A DNA stretch of 64,000 bases from assembly GCA_038527375.1 (NCBI GenBank), contig JBCBFU010000003.1:1-64000 (forward strand), given 5' to 3'. The position numbers and the translations under genes are program-made. Below the pieces are notes generated by a model. The model worked only from the letters and a program-made list of their open reading frames with translations, had not been told where the DNA came from and searched no databases. Origin of the DNA: Shimia_B sp038527375. GTDB lineage: Bacteria > Pseudomonadota > Alphaproteobacteria > Rhodobacterales > Rhodobacteraceae. Positions 1-8,862 of the stretch are shown piece after piece; position 1 is the first letter of the stretch, and each line of letters opens with the position of its first letter.

Positions 1-505
1 GCGGCTTGGCCGTGGGCAGCGGCGTCGGGTCGTTGTGCAGCCGGGCCATCACCCGTTCGACATTGCCGTCCAGCACAGTCGCGGCCTCGTCAAACGCGAT
101 GGAGGCGATGGCCGCCGCCGTATAGGGTCCGATGCCCGGCAGGGCCAAAAGCGCATCGCGCGTGTCCGGAAACCGCCCGCCATGATCGGCCACCACGGCA
201 CGCGCGCATTTGAGCAGGTTGCGCGCCCGGGCATAGTAGCCAAGGCCCGCCCAGGCCGCCATGACGTCGGCATCTTCGGCCGCTGCCAGATCGGCCACGG
301 TTGGCCACGTTTCGGTAAAGGTCCGGAAATAGGTTTTCACCGCCGCCACGGTCGTCTGCTGCAACATCACCTCGGACAGCCAGACACGGTAAGGGTCGGG
401 GCGCACACCCGCCTTGCGATCGGCAGGCGACACACGCCACGGCATCACCCGAGCGTGGGTGTCGTACCAGTCCAGCAGGGTCCGGGTCGCGGCGTCTTCA
501 CGCAA
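1..505 (-). CDS. mutY: A/G-specific adenine glycosylase MutY (C-terminus cut by window edge)
   Basis: Base-excision repair glycosylase that removes adenine mispaired with 8-oxoguanine. The leftward frame opens with a WYDTHARVMPWR segment, then the MutY signature SEVMLQQTTV (with the catalytic Glu), a helix-hairpin-helix LPGIGPYTA and the catalytic Asp in VLDGNVERVMARL. The FeS-cluster and NUDIX-like C-terminal parts lie beyond position 1. No ATG fits the start; TTG at 505 preceded by AAAGG is my choice because it places the first conserved residues a few codons in, as in the family. It diverges from the DUF721 gene at 570, leaving a short shared promoter region. Family assignment is firm, start less so. 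Confidence 0.9.
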   Translation of the reverse strand, partial: MREDAATRTLLDWYDTHARVMPWRVSPADRKAGVRPDPYRVWLSEVMLQQTTVAAVKTYFRTFTETWPTVADLAAAEDADVMAAWAGLGYYARARNLLKCARAVVADHGGRFPDTRDALLALPGIGPYTAAAIASIAFDEAATVLDGNVERVMARLHNDPTPLPTAKP

Positions 506-569
506 TTGTTTGCCTTTCTCATCAACACAATCTGGTGTCTGCAGGGTCGGATCGTCATATAAAGGCGCA

Positions 570-1109
570 GTGCGCAGAGGAAAGGGACCGCCGCTGGCCC
601 AGCCATCCACATATCGTCGCGGGTCCAAGGGTTTTCGCAAGACTGCGAGCCTTTTGGAAAAACGCATCCGCACTGCGGGTGAGGCGCGGGGGTTCGCCGT
701 TTCGCGGCTTTTGACGCATTGGGCCGAGGTTGTGGGCGAGGATACAGCCCGCATCGCGAGGCCGGTCAATGTCAGCTACTCCCAAGGCGGGTTTGGCGCG
801 ACGTTGACGGTTTTGACCACCTCCGCGCAGGCACCGATGCTTCAGATGCAACTGCCCACCATCCGCGAACGGGTGAATGCCTGCTACGGCTACAACGCCA
901 TTTCGCGCGTGCGCATCACGCAGACCGCGCCCACAGGGTTCGCCGAAGGGCAGGCGCAGTTTGCGCCTGCGCCTAAACCAGCACCCCGACACGATCCGCA
1001 AGCCGCCGCGCAGGCGGCAGATGCGGCCCGCGATATCCAGAATGACGACCTGCGTGCCGCGCTTGCGGCGCTGGGTGAAAACATCCTCAAGACCAATCGA
1101 AAGGCCTGA
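570..1109 (+). CDS. DUF721 (DciA-like) family protein
   Basis: 179-aa protein of the DUF721 family, distantly related to DciA, the bacterial helicase-loading factor. The conserved part is the first ~120 residues (RIRTAGEARGFAVSRLLTHW, then VGEDTARIARPV), followed by an Ala/Pro-rich linker and a C-terminal helix. I chose the GTG at 570, which has AAAGG just upstream; the frame is open further 5' but that part would overlap mutY. The stop lies 4 bases before the ATG of the thioredoxin-like gene, so the two are probably co-transcribed. The mutY/DUF721/DsbA-like order is common in Rhodobacteraceae. A role in replication is inferred from the family only. Confidence 0.8.
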   Translation: MRRGKGPPLAQPSTYRRGSKGFRKTASLLEKRIRTAGEARGFAVSRLLTHWAEVVGEDTARIARPVNVSYSQGGFGATLTVLTTSAQAPMLQMQLPTIRERVNACYGYNAISRVRITQTAPTGFAEGQAQFAPAPKPAPRHDPQAAAQAADAARDIQNDDLRAALAALGENILKTNRKA

Positions 1110-1113
1110 GACC

Positions 1114-1773
1114 ATGAACCGCTTAATTCCGCTCGCCATCGCAGCCGTCGTGCTGATCGGTGGCGCTGTCTTTCTGATGATGCCGCGCGGCGGCGATGTC
1201 GGCCCGCAGCTCACCGCCTCGGCGCAGGTTGTCGAAAACGCCGACGGGCTGGAAATCCCGGACATGGTGCTGGGCGCAGATGACGCGCCGGTGACCGTGA
1301 TCGAATACGCGTCCTACACCTGCCCCCATTGCCGCCGGTTCCACGAGGGCCCGTTCAAAGAAATCAAGTCGGACTACATCGACACCGGCAAGGTCAAGTT
1401 CATCTACCGCGAAGTCTATTTTGACCGCTTTGGCCTGTGGGCATCGATCACCGCGCGCTGCGGTGGGGGTGAGCGCTTCTTCGGGATCACCGATCTGATC
1501 TATGAACGCCAGTCGGAGTGGTCGCAGGGCGATCCCGCCACGATTGCTGCCAACCTCAAAACCATCGGCAAGACGGCCGGTCTGACCGAAGAGCAATTGG
1601 ATCAGTGCTTTAGCGATGGCGCCAACGCGCAAGCCCTCGTCCAGTGGTGGGAGGCCAACGCCGCCGCCGACAACATCAACTCGACGCCCAGCTTCATCAT
1701 CGACGGGCGGCCCTATTCGAACATGAGCCTCGCAGATTTCCGCGAGGTTCTCGACGGCAAGCTGGACAGCTAA
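1114..1773 (+). CDS. DsbA-like thioredoxin-fold disulfide oxidoreductase, membrane-anchored
   Basis: 219-aa protein with an N-terminal hydrophobic segment (about residues 3-23) acting as signal or anchor, so the thioredoxin domain faces the periplasm. The active site is C70-P-H-C73, the DsbA-type dithiol, and the cis-proline loop is visible as STPSF near residue 185. It belongs to the DsbA/BdbD-like thioredoxin_4 group that oxidises or shuffles disulfides of exported proteins. The ATG at 1114 is 4 nt after the DUF721 stop. A strong bidirectional hairpin follows at 1804-1831. Substrate unknown. Confidence 0.85.
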   Translation: MNRLIPLAIAAVVLIGGAVFLMMPRGGDVGPQLTASAQVVENADGLEIPDMVLGADDAPVTVIEYASYTCPHCRRFHEGPFKEIKSDYIDTGKVKFIYREVYFDRFGLWASITARCGGGERFFGITDLIYERQSEWSQGDPATIAANLKTIGKTAGLTEEQLDQCFSDGANAQALVQWWEANAAADNINSTPSFIIDGRPYSNMSLADFREVLDGKLDS

Positions 1774-1803
1774 TCCCCAGCTGCCTGACACTTTGCACTG
1801 AAG

Positions 1804-1831
1804 AATGCCCCGCCGGTTCGGCGGGGCATTT
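1804..1831. terminator. Bidirectional intrinsic terminator between dsbA-like gene and lpxK
   Basis: An 11-bp perfect stem, AATGCCCCGCC and GGCGGGGCATT, closes a GGTTC loop and sits between two convergent genes. The T-tract is short on both sides, so it may be a weak or Rho-assisted terminator. Confidence 0.7.
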
Positions 1832-1836
1832 GCGTT

Positions 1837-2835
1837 TCACAGCACTGTTTGGATGAGTTGGGTTAACGCAGCTTCGTCGTCGAACCGCAGCCGAACGGGA
1901 AGCGTCAGAACCCGTGCGCGAAAGCTGTCGGGCAGACGAACCGCGTCCTTTTCCGTGGTCACGAGTTGCGCACCCAGCGCCTGCGCCTCGATCTCGAGCC
2001 GTTTCATGAGCGCGGTGGTCAGCGGCTGGTGATCGCCCAAGGCCTCGGCCCGCATGAGCGTCACGCCCAAGCCTTCGAGCGTGTCGAAGAACTTCTTGGG
2101 ATGGGCGATCCCCGCAAAGGCCATGGCGCGCATCCCCTGCCAGGGCATCCCCGTGGGCAGGATGTCCAGTTTGGCCGTAAGGTGGGGCACGCTCACATGC
2201 TCGCCCCAGCGCTGGGCAAAGTGGTCCTGCGCGCGGGACGTACCGAGAGAGACCAACGCATCCGCCCGCGCCAGCCCGGCGGGGATGGGTTCGCGCAAGG
2301 GGCCCGCGGGGATCACCGCCCCGTTGCCGAACCCACGCGCCGCATCCACGATCACCAGCGACAGGTCCTTGGCCACGCCCGGATTCTGGTGCCCGTCATC
2401 CAGCAGGATCACGTCACCGTGGTCTTGGGCCATCGCGGCCCCTGCTGCGCGATCCTTGGCAACGATTACCGGGCCAAAGGCCGCGATCAACAGGGGTTCG
2501 TCCCCCACCATGTCCGCGGCATGGCTGCCCGGATCAACGAGGAGTGGGCCCTGCGCACTTCCGCCATATCCGCGCGTCACGACAATAGGTGTCCGCCCCA
2601 TGCTGCGTAACAGGTCTGTCAGGGCGATGACCGTTGGCGTCTTGCCCGTCCCGCCCGCATTGATGTTGCCCACACAAATCACCGGGCAGCCCGGTCGGAT
2701 ATCCGGGGCCCGGCGCACCCGCCGCGCAGTCGCGGCGGCGTAGAGCGTGCCGAGCGGTGCAAGGGCCATCCGTCTGAGATCGCCGCCCGTTTGCGCGGCA
2801 TCTGGCACGGGATACCAGAAATCCGGGGTCCTCAT
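1837..2835 (-). CDS. lpxK: Tetraacyldisaccharide 4'-kinase LpxK
   Basis: 332-aa inner-membrane-associated kinase that phosphorylates the 4' position of the lipid A disaccharide. The P-loop GNINAGGTGKT lies at residues 56-66, followed by VVTRGYGG and the ILLDDGHQN acidic motif typical of LpxK. A hydrophobic N-terminal helix (about 23-36) precedes the P-loop. The start ATG at 2835 overlaps the stop of the upstream WaaA-like gene by 4 bases, so the genes are translationally coupled. Clear family member of normal length. Confidence 0.95.
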   Translation of the reverse strand: MRTPDFWYPVPDAAQTGGDLRRMALAPLGTLYAAATARRVRRAPDIRPGCPVICVGNINAGGTGKTPTVIALTDLLRSMGRTPIVVTRGYGGSAQGPLLVDPGSHAADMVGDEPLLIAAFGPVIVAKDRAAGAAMAQDHGDVILLDDGHQNPGVAKDLSLVIVDAARGFGNGAVIPAGPLREPIPAGLARADALVSLGTSRAQDHFAQRWGEHVSVPHLTAKLDILPTGMPWQGMRAMAFAGIAHPKKFFDTLEGLGVTLMRAEALGDHQPLTTALMKRLEIEAQALGAQLVTTEKDAVRLPDSFRARVLTLPVRLRFDDEAALTQLIQTVL

Positions 2836-4019
2836 CCTTGCGCCTCGCTGGGCATGGGCAGCGCCGCCGTGATCAGCGACATCACGCGATCCGTCACCGC
2901 CGCCCCGCTCGATGCGACATCCCATGCTGCATGTGCCAGCGCCGCGGCCTGATCTGGCGCGTTCAGCGTGCTGATCGCCGGGCCAAGGGCATTGGGCGAC
3001 GACAGTTCGAGCGACCCGCCCGCCGCCGACAGGCGCGCAAACGCGTGGCGGAAGCGGTCAATGCGCGGGCCGTGAACAAGGGCCGAGCCCAGCGTCGCTG
3101 CCTCGAACGGGGACACGGTCTGCCCGCCCTGAAGCGTCCCGCCGATGTAGGAAATCGGTGCCACGCGGTAATAGAGGCCGCGGCCTTCGTCGGTGTCCGC
3201 GATGAACACCTGATCATCTGCATCCGGCAGCAACCGTTCGCTGCGCGACGCGGTGGCAAGGGCGGCCTTTTTGCAGATCGCGCGAAAAGCGGCGGCGTCA
3301 TCAGGCGTGCGGGGGGACAGGATCAGCAAGAGCCGGTGGCCGCGGCGCAGCGCCTGACTGTGAGCCTTTATGATCAGATCGCCTTCGGCCTCGGGCACGT
3401 CGGTGGCGTACCAAACCGGGCGCGCGGCCAGCGCCTCAGCCAGATCGGCGCGGTCATCCTCGTCATAGGGCAGGGTCAGGGCGCTTTCCTGCAAGGCCCC
3501 GCTTTTCTCCAGCGTCCAGGGTTGCGCGCCCAATGTCCGCAACCGTTGCAGGGTCTGTGTGTCCGTCGTCAGGATGCGGGTGAATTTGCGCAGGATGCTC
3601 CGCGTCCGGTTTGGCCACCACCGCAGGCGCCCCCCGTCGAACCCGCTTGCGGCGGCGTCCACCAGGAACAGCGGAATGCGCCTGTCCGCGGCGGCGGAGA
3701 TCGCGTGGCGCCGCAGGTGACCACGTGTCCAGATCACGACGTCGGGGCGCCAGTGATCCAGAAAGGCCTGCACCGATATGCGCTTGTCCTCGGGCGTGGC
3801 GGCAAAAACGATCCCGTCCCAGGCTGACCCTGCCGGGGCTGTCGCACCAGTCGAAACCCCAGTCGAAACCCCTGTCACAACTGCGGTCAGCCCGGCGGGC
3901 AAGGCGTGATGGAGCCGCTGGATCAGTTCCGTCACCGCCGCGAGCCCGCCGTCGCCGGGCACGTGTACCCAGATCAGCGGACCCTCGGGACGCTCGGTCA
4001 CCGCTGTTTCCCCTGCCAC
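2832..4019 (-). CDS. WaaA/KdtA-like glycosyltransferase, short and divergent
   Basis: 395-aa protein related to 3-deoxy-D-manno-octulosonate transferase. The C-terminal GT-B domain is recognisable (DTDEGRGLYYRVAP, then ISYIGGTLQGG, then PFEAATLGSALVHGP). The N-terminus is unusual: it begins right at PLIWVHVPGDGG without the membrane-anchor helix of true WaaA, and the position of the general-base Glu (the SVGE/SIGE motif) reads PGDGG. It lies between DUF4170 and lpxK, as WaaA-family genes do in this group. It may be a lipid A-core glycosyltransferase with altered chemistry, or a second, non-Kdo-transferring paralog; a canonical waaA would then be elsewhere. Direct VSTG repeats occur around residues 51-58. 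Confidence 0.7.
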   Translation of the reverse strand: MAGETAVTERPEGPLIWVHVPGDGGLAAVTELIQRLHHALPAGLTAVVTGVSTGVSTGATAPAGSAWDGIVFAATPEDKRISVQAFLDHWRPDVVIWTRGHLRRHAISAAADRRIPLFLVDAAASGFDGGRLRWWPNRTRSILRKFTRILTTDTQTLQRLRTLGAQPWTLEKSGALQESALTLPYDEDDRADLAEALAARPVWYATDVPEAEGDLIIKAHSQALRRGHRLLLILSPRTPDDAAAFRAICKKAALATASRSERLLPDADDQVFIADTDEGRGLYYRVAPISYIGGTLQGGQTVSPFEAATLGSALVHGPRIDRFRHAFARLSAAGGSLELSSPNALGPAISTLNAPDQAAALAHAAWDVASSGAAVTDRVMSLITAALPMPSEAQG

Positions 4020-4046
4020 CTCGGCTGTCCTATCGTCTGGCGTGGC

Positions 4047-4292
4047 TCAAAGCCCCAGTTCTTCGGTCGAAGACGCGGCGGCCTCTTCGTCGCGCAGGCG
4101 GTGAAGATGGGCGATGAAATAGCGCATATGCGCGTTGTCGACCGTGCGCTGCGCCTCGGCCTTCCACGCGTTGTAGGCGGCCTCATAGTTCGGAAAGATG
4201 CCCACGATGTGGATGTCGTCGACATCCTTGAACGCGTTGCGCGTTGGGTCGATCAATTCGCCCCCGAACACCAGGTGAAGTCGTTGTGTCAT
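4047..4292 (-). CDS. DUF4170 domain-containing small protein
   Basis: 81-aa soluble protein starting MTQRLHLVFGGEL with the conserved IVGIFPNYEAAYNAWKA segment of DUF4170. It has no signal or membrane segment. It sits 58 bp from the IMPase gene and 27 bp before the WaaA-like gene, a conserved alphaproteobacterial arrangement. Function unknown; the neighbourhood suggests some link to envelope lipid biosynthesis, which is inference only. Confidence 0.8.
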   Translation of the reverse strand: MTQRLHLVFGGELIDPTRNAFKDVDDIHIVGIFPNYEAAYNAWKAEAQRTVDNAHMRYFIAHLHRLRDEEAAASSTEELGL

Positions 4293-4350
4293 GGTGGGCA
4301 AACTCCTGCGGTTAGAGATCGCGCGCACCCTAGCGACCCCACCCCTGCAG

Positions 4351-5169
4351 TCAATTCCCGCGCGCCCGGGTGGGAAGCTGTGGGCCGTACGCCATGAGAG
4401 CCCGAACCGTGCCGGGGGTTCCGGCGATCAGGCCGGGCAGGGCGGCTGAGGGCCGATTGAATACCGGGGCGTCGCCACTGGCGGTGCAGGCCTGCCCCCC
4501 GGCCTCGGTCACGATCAGGCTGCCTGCCGCGACGTCCCATTCCCAAGTCGCCCGCAGGGTCAGCATGGCATCGAATTGCCCCTCGGCCACCAATGCGAGG
4601 CGGTAGGCAAGGGAGGATCGGAATTTTCGGTCGACAGGGGGTGGACCCTCCCGCCAGTATTCGGGCCGGAAGTTGGCCTTGTTCGACAACACTTGCCCGC
4701 TGTCCAAATCTGCGCGCCCGCTGACCGCGATAGCGTCCCCGTTGCAGGTCGCCCCGCCGCCGCGCACAGCAGCGAAAAGACGGTCCAGTACGGGAAGGTA
4801 GACCACGCCGGCAACAACCACGCCGTCATCGACCACGGCCAGCGAATGTGCCCAGTGATCGGCCCCCTCGATAAACGCACGCGTCCCGTCGATGGGATCA
4901 ATGATGAACACGCGCTGGGTCTGCAGGCGCGCACTGCCGTCTTCCGTTTCCTCGGACAGCCAACCGTAATCCGGTCGCGCGCCGCGCAATTCGGCATCAA
5001 GACGCGTGTTCACCGCCAGATCGGCCTCGGTCACGGGCCCTGCATCACCGCCTTTGTCCCAGACGGTCGGGTCAGACCGGAAGAAGCCGCAGGCGACATC
5101 CCCGGCCTGCCGCGCGGCCCGGATCAAAAGCTCGAGGTCCGCCGCGTCGGCCGGATCAACTCCCCGCAA
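4351..5169 (-). CDS. Inositol monophosphatase family phosphatase (CysQ-like)
   Basis: 272-aa Mg-dependent phosphatase of the IMPase/3'(2'),5'-bisphosphate nucleotidase superfamily. The metal-binding motifs are WLSEET (about 70-75), DPIDGT (91-96) and WEWDVAAG (about 215). Likely hydrolyses PAP or a related sugar phosphate, but substrate cannot be read from sequence. The ORF has no ATG in a suitable place; TTG at 5169 with AAGG upstream gives a normal N-terminus and a 14-bp overlap with pmbA. A longer start at 5205 is possible but would run deeper into pmbA. Confidence 0.85.
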   Translation of the reverse strand: MRGVDPADAADLELLIRAARQAGDVACGFFRSDPTVWDKGGDAGPVTEADLAVNTRLDAELRGARPDYGWLSEETEDGSARLQTQRVFIIDPIDGTRAFIEGADHWAHSLAVVDDGVVVAGVVYLPVLDRLFAAVRGGGATCNGDAIAVSGRADLDSGQVLSNKANFRPEYWREGPPPVDRKFRSSLAYRLALVAEGQFDAMLTLRATWEWDVAAGSLIVTEAGGQACTASGDAPVFNRPSAALPGLIAGTPGTVRALMAYGPQLPTRARGN

Positions 5170-6505
5170 GGGTGAGCCCTTCGACAAGGAGGGACGGCAC
5201 CACACGGCTCAGATACGGGCGCGCGTCATTGGCCGCCGTCATCCCAAGAAGCATGTCGCGCAGGTTGCCCGCGATGGTGCATTCGTTGATCGGGTGCGTG
5301 ATCTCGCCATTCTCGACCCAGAAGCCCGACGCGCCGCGGGAATAATCCCCGGTGGTGGGATTGATCGACGATCCGATCATCGACGTAACAAGAAGCCCTG
5401 TTCCCATGTCGCGCAGCAGGTCCGCGCGCGTCGCTGTACCCTGTGTCAGTTCCAGGTTCGACAGGCTGGGCGATGGGGCCGTGGATGTCCCGCGTCCCGC
5501 ATTGCCGGTCGATTGCAGCCCCAGCTTTCGCGCCGTCGCAAGGTCGAGGATCCAGTCCTGTAGAACGCCGTCCTTGACCCAATCACGCCGCTGGGTTGGC
5601 AGGCCCTCCCCGTCAAAGGGGCGCGATCCGGGGATGCGCGGGCGGTGGGGGTTTTCGGTCAATGTCACGCCCGTCGGCAGGACCTGCGATCCCATCGCGT
5701 CGCGCAGCCATGACGATCCCCGCGCGATGGCCGCGCCGTTGATCGCCGCCGTCAGGTGCCCGATCAGCGACGATGAAATCCGTTCATCGTAGAGCACGGG
5801 ATAGGCCCCGGTTGGGGGTTTGCGCGCGCCTTGGGCCGCCACAGCGCGTTCCCCGGCCAGCGTCCCGATCTCTTCGGGGCTGCGCAAATCACCGCGGTGC
5901 AGGCGCATGTCGCCGTCATATTCGCGCTCCATCCCCGTGCCTTCGCCCGAAATCGCCACAGCGGAAATCATGTGGGAACTGCGCGCATAGCACCCGGAAA
6001 ACCCGTTGGACGCGGTCAGCGCCACCTGCGTGACGCCAAAGGCCGCGCTCGCGCCTTGGGTTTGCGCCACACCGTCGACGGCAAGCGCCGCAGCCTCGGC
6101 CCGGGTGGCGGCCTCTTGCAAGGCGGCGGGTTCGGGTTCGTCGCCTGCATCGAACAGATCAAGGGCGGCAAGGTCCCAATCTGTGGCAAGCTGATCGGGC
6201 TCCGCCAGACCGATATTGGGGTCCTCGGGCGCCTCTTGCGCCATGGCCACGGCCCGTTCGGCCATCTGGTCGATGGTGTTCTTGGAAATATCCGAGGCCG
6301 ACACGATCGCGGACCGTTTCCCGATCAACACGCGCAGCCCGATATCGACCCCCTCGGATCGCGAGGCTTCCTCGAGCGCGCCTGCGCGGACATCGATGGA
6401 GAGCGAAGTTTGTTGAACGGCAAGCGCGTCGGCGGCGTCGGCCCCGGCCTTGCGTGCGGCGTCGATCAGGGCGTGCCCGAGATCTTCGAGTGCATTGTCT
6501 GACAT
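5156..6505 (-). CDS. pmbA: TldD/PmbA (TldE) family protein
   Basis: 449-aa member of the TldD/PmbA family, subunits of a heterodimeric metalloprotease that matures peptides such as microcins and is involved in CcdA turnover in E. coli. It lacks the HExxxH motif that TldD subunits carry, and has TldE-like features such as GQSSLV-type strands and a C-terminal GNLRDML motif. Its TldD partner is not in the window. The ATG at 6505 (MSDNALEDLGHAL) fits family N-termini; no clear ribosome site is visible. The 3' end overlaps the IMPase start. Confidence 0.88.
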   Translation of the reverse strand: MSDNALEDLGHALIDAARKAGADAADALAVQQTSLSIDVRAGALEEASRSEGVDIGLRVLIGKRSAIVSASDISKNTIDQMAERAVAMAQEAPEDPNIGLAEPDQLATDWDLAALDLFDAGDEPEPAALQEAATRAEAAALAVDGVAQTQGASAAFGVTQVALTASNGFSGCYARSSHMISAVAISGEGTGMEREYDGDMRLHRGDLRSPEEIGTLAGERAVAAQGARKPPTGAYPVLYDERISSSLIGHLTAAINGAAIARGSSWLRDAMGSQVLPTGVTLTENPHRPRIPGSRPFDGEGLPTQRRDWVKDGVLQDWILDLATARKLGLQSTGNAGRGTSTAPSPSLSNLELTQGTATRADLLRDMGTGLLVTSMIGSSINPTTGDYSRGASGFWVENGEITHPINECTIAGNLRDMLLGMTAANDARPYLSRVVPSLLVEGLTLAGS

Positions 6506-6587
6506 GCCAGAAGGAGTAGGGCGCATACCCCATGGGGGCAAGGGCGGATCAACGCGCGGGCCGTTGCAGCGGCCCGCGCGGGATCAG

Positions 6588-8096
6588 TCAGCGGATGCGC
6601 TGCCCGTTGGCAAGAATCTGGCCGTTCGGCTGAATCGCAATGGTGGACGTCAGCACGTCATCGCCTGCGCCCGGCGTCATGAAGAGGCCCATCATCATCC
6701 GTGCACCCATGGCCTGCTCTTGCGGCAAGAGGCCCATCTGCACGAGCTTGTCCAACAGCGCGTTGCCCCCCACCAGTTGCAGGTTCACCGCGCCATCGGG
6801 TGCAGGGATACCGTCGAACGTGATGAGGTCGCTATTGTCGAACGTAAACGCACCGTCGCCTGTCAATTCCGCGCCCGCGACAGAGACGGTCAGGTCGCTC
6901 AACGTCAGGCTGTCCACCTCGCCCGGAATCTCATCCTCGCCGAACTCCATGGCCGCATCCGGGTCCATGATGTCAAAGAACCAGCGCCCCATCCCATCCA
7001 GCGCAAAGGCGATGGTGGCCGGATCGCGCGGCAGAACCTCGCCCGGGTCGAACATGTTCCACAGGAAATTGTCGATGCCCACGTCAACCAGCGAAAGACC
7101 AAAGCGGAACGGGCGTGCATCATCCGTGGCCCCGGCGGGCATCAGGAAATCATAGCCGTAGCTGCCCATCGTGATCGCAACCGGCACCGGCAGGTCCGAG
7201 GACGTGACCGCCAGATCGATCCCTTGCGCGCCGCCTTTGTACCCCAATCCATCGCCGCCAAAGACGATCTCGGTGCTGCCACCCTGGCTCGAAATCCGGG
7301 CCGAGCCTTCGGTTTCCGGATCGCGGAAGCTCAACTCGGTATTGGAGCCGCCCAGGGACGCGACAAATGTGCCGGAGTAATCCGGGTCCGTCATCAAAGC
7401 GGGATCGAGGAACGACACACCCATCGGCATCGTGCCTTCAGACGCCATGGTCATGTTGTTGGCGACCATGGACATCACGACGTTGCCTTCGGTGGCATCG
7501 TTGACGGCCAAGTCAAAGAGGATCGAATTGGCGGCCAGCGTGGCGACATTGCCGCGAACAGTGTCCGAGATTTCGGACCACAGCGTCTCGCCGCTGACAC
7601 CGACCATGCGCATCGCAAAGGAGATATCGACGTCTTCTTCGATCTCGGTCACGTCGCCCAGCGACACGGCAACCTCGGTCCCTGCATAGGCGGTGTTGAT
7701 GGCCCCGGGATCGCCGGAGGCCGTCATCTCGAACCCGGCGAAGGTCAGGATCATCGGGATCTCGATCGTGTCACCATCCTCCGTTGCCTCGACGGACATC
7801 GGGATTTCTTCGGACATCGTGATGCCAACCGTGCCATCGCCATTATCGGTGAACACGATCTCTTCCACTGTCGCGCCAAAGGTCACATCGGGTGCTTCCG
7901 CGCTGATTGTGATGCCGCTGACCGTGATTCCGGTGCCCGTGGGCGTGACCGATCCGATTTCGACGCTGTCATCGCCGTAGTTGGTCAGCGTCTCTTCCCA
8001 CGACGCCCAGACATCGGCAGGGGTCACGTCTGCAAGCGCGGGTGCGGTCAGGGCGGTGGTGGCAAGGAGGGCTGCGCTGAAAATGCGGCTACACAT
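6588..8096 (-). CDS. DUF2125 domain-containing exported protein
   Basis: 502-aa exported protein with a signal peptide (about 1-22, cleavage after ALA). The mature part is a long series of short beta-strand-like, acidic repeats, as in DUF2125 proteins found across Rhodobacteraceae; a large beta-rich periplasmic or surface protein is expected. It is transcribed alone, divergently from the crotonase-fold gene. Function not known. The AsmA-like architecture of some relatives would suggest outer-membrane lipid handling, but I cannot show that here. Confidence 0.8.
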   Translation of the reverse strand: MCSRIFSAALLATTALTAPALADVTPADVWASWEETLTNYGDDSVEIGSVTPTGTGITVSGITISAEAPDVTFGATVEEIVFTDNGDGTVGITMSEEIPMSVEATEDGDTIEIPMILTFAGFEMTASGDPGAINTAYAGTEVAVSLGDVTEIEEDVDISFAMRMVGVSGETLWSEISDTVRGNVATLAANSILFDLAVNDATEGNVVMSMVANNMTMASEGTMPMGVSFLDPALMTDPDYSGTFVASLGGSNTELSFRDPETEGSARISSQGGSTEIVFGGDGLGYKGGAQGIDLAVTSSDLPVPVAITMGSYGYDFLMPAGATDDARPFRFGLSLVDVGIDNFLWNMFDPGEVLPRDPATIAFALDGMGRWFFDIMDPDAAMEFGEDEIPGEVDSLTLSDLTVSVAGAELTGDGAFTFDNSDLITFDGIPAPDGAVNLQLVGGNALLDKLVQMGLLPQEQAMGARMMMGLFMTPGAGDDVLTSTIAIQPNGQILANGQRIR

Positions 8097-8217
8097 GGTT
8101 CAAATCCTACAAAGTGAAATCGACGTTGTGTTCAGTGTCGGCCTTCTGGGCCCCCATGGTCAAGGCGGGTTCTCCTGACCCTGGGGCAACGAAGGGAAGC
8201 CAAGGAGACCGATCGCC

Positions 8218-8862
8218 GTGTCCGTTGACCTTGCCGTCGCTGATGCCTACCCCGGGCCCATGATCGAAACCGAAGACCACGCGGGCCTCCGCATCCTGCG
8301 CATTGCCCGACCAGACAAGGCGGGCGCGCTCACACCCGACATGCTCGGAGCGTTGGCCCAAGGCGTCCGCACGGCACCCGGCACCGCGATTATCCTGACA
8401 GGCACAGGCAAGGTATTCTCCGCCGGTGCCGATCTCGATGCTGCCCGCGCGGGCCTTGCGACCTCTCCCCTGTGGGAGGAGCTGTCAGGCGAAATCGCGC
8501 GTTTCCCCGGCCTCACCATCGCCGCGCTCAACGGCACGGTCGCGGGCGGGGCGATGGGGATGGTGCTTGCCTGCGATCTGCGCATTGCTGCCCAAGGCGC
8601 CAAACTGTTCTACCCTGTCATGCGGCTGGGGTTCCTGCCGCAGCCCTCTGATCCCGTCCGCCTGAGACGGCTTGCTGGACCGGGCCTTGCCGCGCGTATC
8701 CTTCTGGCCGGTGAAAAGGTCCCGGTCGAGGACGCGCCGGGCCTCATTGACGTCGTTCTGCCTGTATCTGAGGTGATGCCCCGCGCCCGCGAGATGTGCG
8801 CCGCGGTCGAAGCCGCCAAGCCCGGCCATGCCGCAGCGATCAAGGACATGTTGCGCCTTTAA
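8218..8862 (+). CDS. Enoyl-CoA hydratase/isomerase-fold protein lacking both hydratase glutamates
   Basis: 214-aa crotonase-fold protein. The CoA/oxyanion parts are present (FSAGADLD near 67-74, NGTVAGGAMGM near 105-115). The two catalytic Glu of hydratases align with Gly114 (GGAMGM for GGGCEL) and Val134 (FYPVMRLG for FGQPEILLG), so ordinary hydration is unlikely; it could be an isomerase, hydrolase or thioesterase-like member. It is shorter than the usual 255-260 aa, lacking the C-terminal helices. Start GTG 8218 has AAGGAG upstream; ATG 8257 is an alternative. Its stop overlaps the HNH gene on the other strand by 4 bp. Confidence 0.8.
   Translation: MSVDLAVADAYPGPMIETEDHAGLRILRIARPDKAGALTPDMLGALAQGVRTAPGTAIILTGTGKVFSAGADLDAARAGLATSPLWEELSGEIARFPGLTIAALNGTVAGGAMGMVLACDLRIAAQGAKLFYPVMRLGFLPQPSDPVRLRRLAGPGLAARILLAGEKVPVEDAPGLIDVVLPVSEVMPRAREMCAAVEAAKPGHAAAIKDMLRL

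Noticed and set aside
1..440. Long ORFs opposite mutY and inside other genes
   Set aside because: They are reading-frame shadows of high-GC coding sequence with no family match; the real frame has the catalytic motifs.
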